Shown here: piece by piece, positions 1-5,468 of the stretch | How the letters are laid out: the number at the start of each line of letters is the position of its first letter | How positions within the stretch are numbered: position 1 is the first letter of the stretch | Source of the DNA: Planctomycetota bacterium | Lineage (GTDB): Bacteria; Planctomycetota; Brocadiia; JAJRTI01 | Assembly: GCA_024278415.1 (NCBI GenBank) | Contig: JAJRTI010000269.1 | Coordinates: 1 to 7,026, forward strand | Reading direction: 5' to 3' | DNA length: 7,026 nt | Position numbers and translations under genes: made by a program | The notes under the pieces: generated by a model | Databases searched by the model: none | Told to the model about the DNA's origin: nothing | What the model saw: the letters and a program-made list of their open reading frames with translations, nothing else

Positions 1-3000
1 ACGGACGAGACCGGCGTGCTCGCGTCGTTTTCGCTGCCCCACGTGAAGGACTTCAAGTGGCAGCTCGACAAGCCGGAGCAGGCGGAGCGCTACCGGAAGC
101 TCACCGAGTGGCTGATCCGCCGCGTGCAAAACCACCCCAGCATCGTGGCGTACGCGATGAACCACAACGCAACCGGCTACTTCGGCGACCAGAACCCGCT
201 GAAGATGGACGGCGTGTACGACTTCGACGCGCCGCTTGCCCAGCAGAGCGACGGCCGGTCCCGGGGACGCCTGCGCACGCGCGCCCAGGCCGCACGCGCG
301 GCGGCTATCGCCAAGCAGCTCGATCCCACGCGGCCGGTCTACCATCACCAGTCGGGCAACCTCGGCGACATGCACACGGTCAACATCTACCTCAACTGGG
401 CCCCGCGGCAAGAGCGCAGCGACTGGCTCGAACATTGGGCGACCCGCGGCGTGAAGCCCGTGTTCTTCGTCGAGTGGGGCTTGCCGCATATCTCGTCATG
501 GTCCAGCTACCGCGGCCCGCAATTCATCTGGCGCTGCGACGCGTTCCAACAGATCTGGGACTCCGAGTTCGCGGCCCCGTACTTGGGCGAGGCCGCGTAT
601 CGCATGACCCCCGGGAAGGTGAAAGCGCTCGAACTTGAGGAGCGTCTGTGGGCCGGCGGCAAGCCGTTCCGGTGGAGCACGCTGTGCGGAGGCATCCGCT
701 CCGAAGAGTCGACCCACTTCCGCGTCCAGGCCGCGTTCGCGGACGACAATTGGCGCTCGCACCGCACCTGGGGCGCGTCCGCAATGTTGCCCTGGGACCA
801 GGGCAGCATGTGGGCGCGCGTGAAGCAGACGCTCCGCCGCAACGCTCCCGGCAAGTACGACAACCTCCAGCAGCCCGGCATTGTGCCCGATGGGATTCTG
901 CCCGGCAGCCAGTACATCTATGAGGCCGACCCCGCGGCGTTCGAGCCCACGTCCCTCGGCCGCAGTTTCCTGCGATGGAACCGGCCGTTGCTCGCGTACA
1001 TCGCCGGCGGGCCCAAGCGCTTCACCGAGAAGTCGCACAACTTCCTGCCAGGCGAGGTGGTCCGCAAGCAACTCGTCATCGTGAACGACGCGCGCCGCGA
1101 CCGCGCCTGCTCGTTCAAGTGGAGCCTCGACCTCGCGCCCGCTCTCACGGGCAAGGGAACGGTGAAGGTGCAACCCGGCGACAAGGCGCTCATGCCCGTG
1201 GCGATTCGGATTCCCGACGACGCCAAGCCAGGGCAGTACACGCTCTCGGCAACGTTTTCGTTCGACACGGGTGAGACGCAGACGGATGCGTTCAAGATCG
1301 ACGTGTTGCCGCCGCACGCGCGTCTCGCGCTTGCGTCTAGGGTTGCGCTGTACGATCCCAAGGGCATGACCGCGAAGCTGCTCGACGGCCTCGGCGCGAG
1401 GTATGACAAGGTCGCCGCGGCCGCGGACCTTCGCGGCTACGACATCTTCGTCGTCGGCCGGGAAGCGTTGTCGAATGGGGAGCCGTTGCCCGGCGCGGCG
1501 CGCGTGCGGGAAGGGCTCAAGGTGCTGGTGTTCGAGCAAACCGTGGACACGCTCACGAATCGGCTCGGCTTCCGTATCAACGTCCACGGCATGCGCGCCG
1601 CGTTCGCGCGTGCGCAGTCGCACCCGGCCCTCGCCGGCCTGGCTGACGCGCACCTGCACGACTGGCGCGGGGCTTCGACGCTGACGCCGCCCTACTTGGA
1701 CCTGCCCGCGATCGAGACCGCCAACCCGAAGTGGAAGTGGTGCGGCTTCACCAACACCCGCGTCTGGCGCTGCGGCAACCATGGCGCCGTCGCGTCCGTG
1801 CTCATCGAGAAGCCGGCCCGCGGCAACTGGCTGCCTCTCGTCGATTGCGGCTTCGACCTCCAATACGCGCCGCTGCTCGAGTGCGTCGAGGGCCGCGGCC
1901 GGATCGTGTTCTGCCAACTCGACGTGACCGGCCGCACGCAGGCGGATCCCGCGGCGCAGCGCATAGGCAGACGCCTGCTGATGTATCTTGACACGGCGAA
2001 GCCGGCCGCCACGCGCAACGTGTCCTACGCCGGCGACGAACGCGGCGCGGATCTGCTGAGCAAGCTCGGCATCCGCTTCGTGAAGCTCAGCGGCCGCGCT
2101 CCCTCCGGCGCGGACTTGCTCGTCGTCGGGCCCGGCGCACCGCGCATCCCCGGCCTCGACGCGGCGCTCAAGGCCGGACTGAACCTGCTTTGCCTTGGAC
2201 TGAGCAGCGACGACCTGGAGCGTATCCTTCCGGGCCGGATCAAGACCCAGAAACAGACGGCCGTCTCAACGCTCATCAAGCGGCTCGACCTGCCGGCGTA
2301 CGCCGGCATCTCCAACGCCGAACTCCACTGGCGCACCAAGCCCGCTATCGCCGCTCTGGTGGAGACGTCGCCGACCTCGAACGAAGCGCTGAAGGTGATC
2401 CCTGCCGGCAAGGGCTCCATCGTGCTCTGCCAAGCCGCGCCCTGGATGTTCGATTACGCGGCCAAGCCCTACCTGCGCACGACGTATCGCCGCAACGTGT
2501 TCCTCGTGTCCCGCCTCCTCGCCAACCTCGGTGCGCGCGCGGACGCGGCGGTGTCCGCGAGGCTCGCGGCGCGGCCGGCTCTGTTGGACTGCCCGCTCGA
2601 CAAGGGATGGCGCGGCAAGGTGGACCGCAAAGGCGTGGGCCGCGCCGCGGGCTGGTGGAAGCCCGCGTTCGATGACTCGGACTGGCGCGCCATCGACGTG
2701 CCGGGCCAGTTCGACAGACAGCGCGCGGAGCTGGCCGACTACAACGGCCTCTTCTGGTACCGCAAGCGCTTCGCGACCCCGGCCAACATTGGCGCGGGCG
2801 ACCTGACCCTCTACCTCGGCCCGGTCGACGACGAATCGTGGGTGTGGCTCAACGGCCAGTTCCTGGGCGAGACCACGAAGAAGAACCGCCCCAAGGACTA
2901 CTGGGCCTTCCCGAGGCGATTTACGATCAGGCCCGGCATGTTGCGCCGCGACGGGGACAACGTGGTCGCGGTGCTCGTGAACGACACGTACCAGACGGGC

Positions 3001-3108
3001 GGCATCACCGGCTCTCCCCGCCTGCATCGCCAGGGGCCGTGGCTGTCCAGCTACTACGTGCAAACGCCGACAGCCGACGACGACCCGTATCGGTACTACC
3101 GCTGGTAA
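1..3108 (+). CDS. GH2-like glycoside hydrolase-type multidomain protein, 5'-truncated by the window edge
   Basis: The frame is open from base 1 and reads TDETGVLASF before any plausible start. The GTG at 16 is therefore internal, and 1035 C-terminal residues are visible (numbered here from base 1). Residues 1 to about 200 look like the second half of a GH2/GH42-type TIM barrel: NHPSIVAYAM at 44-53 matches the strand that normally ends in the acid/base Asn-Glu, and KPVFFVEWG at 152-160 matches the strand carrying the nucleophile (E158). The usual Asn-Glu reads Asn-His (N54-H55, in MNHNATGY). About 346-438 resembles a beta-sandwich linker domain. About 441-665 and 675-855 resemble two amidotransferase-like Rossmann domains. 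About 861-1035 resembles the GH2 sugar-binding jelly roll (FDDSDW, YNGLFWYRKRF, WVWLNG). By family this would act on a glycoside, probably exported, but the signal region is off-window. Substrate is unknown, and a non-hydrolytic role is possible. Confidence 0.75.
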   Translation, partial: TDETGVLASFSLPHVKDFKWQLDKPEQAERYRKLTEWLIRRVQNHPSIVAYAMNHNATGYFGDQNPLKMDGVYDFDAPLAQQSDGRSRGRLRTRAQAARAAAIAKQLDPTRPVYHHQSGNLGDMHTVNIYLNWAPRQERSDWLEHWATRGVKPVFFVEWGLPHISSWSSYRGPQFIWRCDAFQQIWDSEFAAPYLGEAAYRMTPGKVKALELEERLWAGGKPFRWSTLCGGIRSEESTHFRVQAAFADDNWRSHRTWGASAMLPWDQGSMWARVKQTLRRNAPGKYDNLQQPGIVPDGILPGSQYIYEADPAAFEPTSLGRSFLRWNRPLLAYIAGGPKRFTEKSHNFLPGEVVRKQLVIVNDARRDRACSFKWSLDLAPALTGKGTVKVQPGDKALMPVAIRIPDDAKPGQYTLSATFSFDTGETQTDAFKIDVLPPHARLALASRVALYDPKGMTAKLLDGLGARYDKVAAAADLRGYDIFVVGREALSNGEPLPGAARVREGLKVLVFEQTVDTLTNRLGFRINVHGMRAAFARAQSHPALAGLADAHLHDWRGASTLTPPYLDLPAIETANPKWKWCGFTNTRVWRCGNHGAVASVLIEKPARGNWLPLVDCGFDLQYAPLLECVEGRGRIVFCQLDVTGRTQADPAAQRIGRRLLMYLDTAKPAATRNVSYAGDERGADLLSKLGIRFVKLSGRAPSGADLLVVGPGAPRIPGLDAALKAGLNLLCLGLSSDDLERILPGRIKTQKQTAVSTLIKRLDLPAYAGISNAELHWRTKPAIAALVETSPTSNEALKVIPAGKGSIVLCQAAPWMFDYAAKPYLRTTYRRNVFLVSRLLANLGARADAAVSARLAARPALLDCPLDKGWRGKVDRKGVGRAAGWWKPAFDDSDWRAIDVPGQFDRQRAELADYNGLFWYRKRFATPANIGAGDLTLYLGPVDDESWVWLNGQFLGETTKKNRPKDYWAFPRRFTIRPGMLRRDGDNVVAVLVNDTYQTGGITGSPRLHRQGPWLSSYYVQTPTADDDPYRYYRW

Positions 3109-3148
3109 CGGGGCTCGCGCACGATTGATCCACGCGTCCGCCGTCGGG

Positions 3149-3185
3149 ACATGCGCTCACGTGCGGCTCGCACCTACATGCGCTC
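3149..3185. repeat. 10-bp direct repeat flanking a small hairpin at a convergent gene junction
   Basis: ACATGCGCTC occurs at 3149-3158 and again at 3176-3185. The second copy covers the last codons of the M50 protease gene. Between the copies GTGCG (3161-3165) can pair with CGCAC (3169-3173) around a 3-nt loop. This lies in the 65-bp gap between two convergent genes, where terminators are expected. There is no T-tract on either strand, so a role in termination is only a guess. Confidence 0.3.
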
Positions 3186-3827
3186 CCAGAACCGTAACAG
3201 CGCAAGGCCATCGAAGGCCAGCCGCGGGGACACGCCCAAGAGGTCGCAGATGGAGAACACGGCTCCCCAAAACACATGGCGCACCGGCGGGACATACCAG
3301 AGCGCGATGAAGACCGCGAAGATGGCCCAGCGGCCGGCTTGGTCCATCTTGCGGCGCACCATTGGCGGGAGGTACGGCGCGATCACGCCGTAGCCGTCAA
3401 ACGGAGGCAGGGGCAGCAGGTTGAGGAGGACGGCGGTGACTTGGAGCAACGCGAGGAACGAGAGCGCCGGCCAGACCTCGCGGTCGTCGAGGGTAGCCGT
3501 GCGCAGCACGAGGCCCATCACAATGGCGAGCGCGATGTTCGCGGCGGGTCCGGCCAGTGAGACCGCGGCGTCCCAGTGCTTGCTGCGCAAGCGATCTCGC
3601 TCGATGTAAACCGCTCCGCCCGGGAGGCCGATGCCGCCCAAAAGCAGGAAGACGATGGGCATGACGAGCGAGTACCGCACATCCGCGTAATGCAGCGGAT
3701 TGAGCGACAGATACCCCTTCTGCTCCACGGTCGTGTCGCCCCCGGCGTACGCGACGCGGGCGTGGGCGTACTCATGGAGGCAAAGCGAGAACAGCCAGCC
3801 GACGAGGACGAAGATGAACGTGAGCAT
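3174..3827 (-). CDS. site-2 protease family membrane metalloprotease (M50)
   Basis: This 217-residue protein is a small intramembrane zinc metalloprotease of the S2P/M50 type. The zinc-binding HExxH motif is HEYAH at 18-22, inside the first membrane helix. The third zinc ligand is expected in the NxxPxxxxDG-type motif, here NLLPLPPFDG at 136-145 (D144). Other family marks are NPLHY near 43-47, MPIVFLLLG near 56-64 and SLAGPAANIAL at 90-100. Hydrophobic stretches at about 1-17, 52-70, 88-108, 120-140 and 165-180 suggest a polytopic membrane protein. No PDZ or CBS domain is present, so it belongs with the short forms rather than RseP-like enzymes. Its substrate is unknown; the family cleaves transmembrane segments. 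The start ATG has a weak AGGCGAG-like ribosome site about 7 nt upstream. It lies downstream of the tRNA on the same strand and may share its transcript. Confidence 0.92.
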   Translation of the reverse strand: MLTFIFVLVGWLFSLCLHEYAHARVAYAGGDTTVEQKGYLSLNPLHYADVRYSLVMPIVFLLLGGIGLPGGAVYIERDRLRSKHWDAAVSLAGPAANIALAIVMGLVLRTATLDDREVWPALSFLALLQVTAVLLNLLPLPPFDGYGVIAPYLPPMVRRKMDQAGRWAIFAVFIALWYVPPVRHVFWGAVFSICDLLGVSPRLAFDGLALLRFWERM

Positions 3828-3850
3828 GGGTGGACTCGCCTGGGAGCAGA

Positions 3851-3887
3851 GAAGCCCGCGGCGCTTCAGTTCGCACCCGCGGGCTTC
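3851..3887 (-). terminator. 11-bp perfect hairpin between tRNA-Val and the M50 gene
   Basis: GAAGCCCGCGG (3851-3861) pairs perfectly with CCGCGGGCTTC (3877-3887) around a 15-nt loop. It starts 7 nt beyond the tRNA 3' end in the direction of tRNA transcription. Its position fits a terminator or a processing element for the tRNA transcript. On the minus strand it is followed by TCTCTGCTCCC rather than a run of T, so it is not a canonical intrinsic terminator. Partial read-through into the protease gene is plausible. Confidence 0.5.
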
Positions 3888-3894
3888 ATGAAGG

Positions 3895-3968
3895 TGGGCG
3901 TGCAGGGACTCGAACCCCGGACCTCATGGGTGTGATCCATGCGCTCTAGCCAACTGAGCTACACGCCC
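3895..3968 (-). tRNA. tRNA-Val (anticodon CAC)
   Basis: A full cloverleaf can be drawn on the minus strand. The acceptor stem is GGGCGTG/CACGCCC with all 7 pairs. The D arm is GCTC-AGTTGGCTA-GAGC. The anticodon stem is CATGG/CCATG around the 7-nt loop ATCACAC, which places T at position 33 and anticodon CAC at 34-36. The variable loop is AGGTC, and the T arm is CGGGG-TTCGAGT-CCCTG with one G-T pair. The discriminator is A, as expected for valine tRNAs. It decodes GUG. The 3' CCA is not encoded (the DNA reads CCT after the discriminator), so CCA must be added by nucleotidyltransferase. Length is 74 nt with no intron. Confidence 0.96.
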
Positions 3969-3983
3969 AAACCAAGTGGAGCG

Positions 3984-4012
3984 ATTATATCGCAGGCCGC
4001 GCGTCTTGTCCA
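3984..4012 (-). promoter_or_regulatory. sigma70-type promoter of tRNA-Val
   Basis: On the minus strand a -35 element TGGACA (4007-4012; 5 of 6 match TTGACA) and a perfect -10 TATAAT (3984-3989) are separated by exactly 17 bp. The -10 ends 15 bp before the mature tRNA 5' end, which leaves a leader of roughly 8-10 nt. AT-rich bases stand out in this GC-rich surrounding. Confidence 0.85.
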
Positions 4013-4031
4013 GCGCGAAGCTTGGCTCAGT

Positions 4032-4061
4032 TTGACTCTCCGGCCTCCGCGGGGGTAAGAT
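4032..4061 (+). promoter_or_regulatory. probable promoter of the FecCD-type permease gene
   Basis: TTGACT (4032-4037; 5 of 6 to the -35 consensus) is followed after 18 bp by TAAGAT (4056-4061; 4 of 6 to the -10 consensus). The expected transcript start near 4068 would give a leader of about 22 nt before the ATG at 4090. It is divergent from the tRNA promoter, with 19 bp between the two -35 elements. No riboswitch could fit in such a leader, and no clear Fur-box-like palindrome is seen. Confidence 0.5.
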
Positions 4062-4089
4062 TCGCCCCCCCCGGCAACCGACGCGCAAC

Positions 4090-5100
4090 ATGGTCCAATC
4101 CCGCAGATCCTACGTCACGTTCCTTGGCTGCCTCCTGCTGCTCGGCGCGCTCGTGTGCGTACTCAGTCTGGCCGTGGGCCCGGCAGGTCTGGGGCCAATG
4201 GACACGCTCAAGGCGCTGTTCGGCCAGGGCGACGCGACCGCGGTGTCGATCGTGCGCAACATCCGCCTGCCGCGGCTGCTGCTCGCGATCATCGTCGGCG
4301 CAGGGCTCAGCCTCGTGGGCGCGGTCATGCAGGGGTTCTTCCAGAACCCCATGGCCGGGCCGTACCTCGTGGGCGTGTCGTCCGGCGCACAACTCGGCGC
4401 GACCGTGGCCATCCTCTTCGGCTGGGACTGGTGGTTCATGGGCCTCAGCGCGACGCCGCTCTTCGCGTTCGCGGGCGCGCTGGGGGTCACGTTCTTCGTG
4501 TACGCCGTCGCCAGCGTCGGCGGCCGCGCGCACACCGCGACATTGCTGCTCACAGGCATCGCGGTCGGCACATTCGCGTCCGCGGTCTCATCGTTCCTCA
4601 TGCTCCTCAAGCAGCAGGGCCTCGCGCAGGTCGTCATGTGGCTCATGGGCGGACTCGATGGCCGCGAATGGACCGAGGTCAAGGCCGTCGCCCCCTACTT
4701 CGTCGTGTGCACCGCGGTGCTGTTCGTGTTTGCGCGCGACCTCAACGTGATGCTCACGGGTGACGACACCGCGCACCACCTGGGCATCCAGGTCGAGCGC
4801 GTGCGGCTGGTGTTGCTCGTGTTCTCATCGCTGCTTGCGGCCGCGTGTGTCGCGGTGACCGGGGTCATTGCGTTTGTGGGGCTGGTGGTCCCGCACATTG
4901 GCCGGCAGATCGTGGGGCCCGACCATCGCCGGCTCTTCCCCGCGGCCGCGCTCATCGGCGCTGTGCTGCTGACCGCGGCGGACGTTGCCGCGCGGGTGAT
5001 TCTGCCCGGCTCGGAGGTGCGCATCGGCATCGTGACCACGCTCCTGGGCTGCCCCTTCTTCGTGTACCTCCTCTGGCGGGCCAAGCGCAGGGCGACGTAG
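4090..5100 (+). CDS. FecCD/BtuC-family ABC transporter permease (iron-siderophore, heme or cobalamin type)
   Basis: This 336-residue polytopic membrane protein has the usual length of the family. Such proteins form the transmembrane dimer of type II ABC importers for ferric chelates, heme or vitamin B12. Family signatures appear in order: RLPRLLLAIIVGAGLSLVG at 59-77, MQGFFQNPMAGPYLVGVSSG at 80-99, VTGVIAFVGLVVPHIGRQI at 256-274, a GPDHRRLFPAAALIGA segment at 276-291, and VRIGIVTTLLGCPFFVYLL at 310-328 near the C-terminus. The segment after VPHIGR is the region that meets the ATPase in this family. No Shine-Dalgarno is obvious before the ATG at 4090, but the first transmembrane helix (about 10-30) begins where expected, so this start is preferred. 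Neither an ATP-binding subunit nor a substrate-binding protein gene lies beside it in the window, so the ligand cannot be named. Confidence 0.95.
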   Translation: MVQSRRSYVTFLGCLLLLGALVCVLSLAVGPAGLGPMDTLKALFGQGDATAVSIVRNIRLPRLLLAIIVGAGLSLVGAVMQGFFQNPMAGPYLVGVSSGAQLGATVAILFGWDWWFMGLSATPLFAFAGALGVTFFVYAVASVGGRAHTATLLLTGIAVGTFASAVSSFLMLLKQQGLAQVVMWLMGGLDGREWTEVKAVAPYFVVCTAVLFVFARDLNVMLTGDDTAHHLGIQVERVRLVLLVFSSLLAAACVAVTGVIAFVGLVVPHIGRQIVGPDHRRLFPAAALIGAVLLTAADVAARVILPGSEVRIGIVTTLLGCPFFVYLLWRAKRRAT

Positions 5101-5195
5101 GGGACGCCGCGGCGTTGGCCCTATCGCCATTGGCAACCCACTCGCTCGACGAAACCACGCAGCCCAACATCTACGGGAGCGAAAGAGATTAGGGA

Positions 5196-5245
5196 CGGAG
5201 CCGCCAGGTCGCTCTTGATCTCTCTGCATCCGTGGGTCGGCTCCG
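5196..5245. repeat. 8-bp inverted repeat CGGAGCCG / CGGCTCCG
   Basis: CGGAGCCG (5196-5203) and its exact reverse complement CGGCTCCG (5238-5245) are separated by 34 bp. The right arm also lies between the two copies of the CATCCGTGGG direct repeat. In RNA this could close a larger stem-loop that contains the AGAGAT/ATCTCT region on one side. Confidence 0.45.
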
Positions 5246-5256
5246 CCATCCGTGGG
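5227..5256. repeat. two direct copies of CATCCGTGGG, 20-bp period
   Basis: CATCCGTGGG is found at 5227-5236 and identically at 5247-5256, separated by 10 bp (TCGGCTCCGC). The 20-bp period, about two helical turns, is compatible with tandem protein-binding sites, but it could equally be part of a repeated intergenic element. Confidence 0.55.
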
Positions 5257-5276
5257 CTTTCTCCGATCTCTTGGGT

Positions 5277-5293
5277 CGCGGCCAGAGGCCGCG
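5277..5293. repeat. 7-bp perfect hairpin CGCGGCC-AGA-GGCCGCG
   Basis: CGCGGCC (5277-5283) pairs with GGCCGCG (5287-5293) around a 3-nt AGA loop. It is a compact and very GC-rich stem. No T-run follows on either strand, so it is not called a terminator. Confidence 0.45.
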
Positions 5294-5331
5294 CGGGGGA
5301 CACTGCTCTTGCGAGTGGATCTTGCTCGCCC

Positions 5332-5373
5332 CGCGAAGCCTGTTCGCGTCTGCGCCTGTGTCTGTTTCACAGG
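5332..5373. repeat. two consecutive small hairpins upstream of the trpB promoter
   Basis: CGCGAA (5332-5337) pairs with TTCGCG (5343-5348) around GCCTG, and CCTGTG (5355-5360) pairs with CACAGG (5368-5373) around TCTGTTT. The second ends 17 bp before the probable -35 element of trpB, a position where an operator could sit. No known regulator site is recognised. Confidence 0.35.
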
Positions 5374-5390
5374 TAGGCGGCCGGCGATCC

Positions 5391-5419
5391 TTGATTCTGA
5401 GGGGGCCCAGGCGTATCAT
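5391..5419 (+). promoter_or_regulatory. probable promoter of trpBA
   Basis: TTGATT (5391-5396; 4 of 6 to the -35 consensus) and TATCAT (5414-5419; 5 of 6 to the -10 consensus) are separated by 17 bp. Transcription would begin near 5426, giving a leader of about 43 nt before the ATG at 5469. The ATG at 5418 lies inside the -10 element and the ATG at 5436 would have almost no leader, so this site supports the later start for trpB. Confidence 0.55.
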
Positions 5420-5452
5420 GGCGCGCCTCCTTGTCATGCTCCAATCGTCTCT

Positions 5453-5458
5453 GAGAGG
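5453..5458 (+). promoter_or_regulatory. ribosome binding site deciding the trpB start
   Basis: GAGAGG lies 10 nt before the ATG at 5469. It is the best Shine-Dalgarno-like site near the three in-frame ATG codons at 5418, 5436 and 5469. It agrees with the protein N-terminus expected for TrpB. Confidence 0.5.
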
Positions 5459-5468
5459 CCATTTCGCC

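Larger units (their letters stand above)
5101..5468. other. 368-bp intergenic region between the permease gene and trpB, repeat-rich
   Basis: I find no convincing gene in this stretch. An open frame runs in from 5232 into trpB, but its first 79 codons do not look like protein and precede the probable trpB promoter. The region contains a 12-nt palindrome ACGCCGCGGCGT (5104-5115) just after the permease stop. It also contains inverted pairs GAGCGA/TCGCTC (5177-5182, 5209-5214) and AGAGAT/ATCTCT (5184-5189, 5218-5223), a repeated GATCTCT (5217-5223, 5265-5271), and the repeats and hairpins listed separately. The density of short repeats suggests a decayed intergenic repeat element or structured RNA. 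Neither is proven. Confidence 0.6.

Noticed and set aside
16..18. GTG at 16 as the true start of the GH2-like gene
   Set aside because: The frame is open to the window edge, the residues before it fit the barrel (TDETG), and a start here would remove the first half of the catalytic fold.
496..1917. 473-codon open frame on the minus strand inside the glycoside hydrolase gene
   Set aside because: It is rich in Arg, Ala, Gly and Val with no recognisable motif, and it runs opposite a well-formed protein. Long antisense frames are expected at this GC content.
3109..3173. Intrinsic terminator between the convergent genes
   Set aside because: Only a 5-bp stem (3161-3173) is present and no T-run follows on either strand, so it was listed only as a weak repeat.
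4022..4750. 242-codon plus-strand frame overlapping the permease gene
   Set aside because: The product is dominated by Ser, Arg and Ala and looks like an out-of-frame reading of the permease.
5425..5459. GCCTC/GAGGC pairing that could hide the trpB ribosome site
   Set aside because: Only 5 bp across a 25-nt loop, easily expected by chance in GC-rich DNA.
5232..5468. N-terminal extension of trpB from the start at 5232 (485-residue form)
   Set aside because: The extra 79 residues do not resemble TrpB or a targeting sequence and they cover the repeat block and the probable promoter. The ATG at 5469 gives the normal length.
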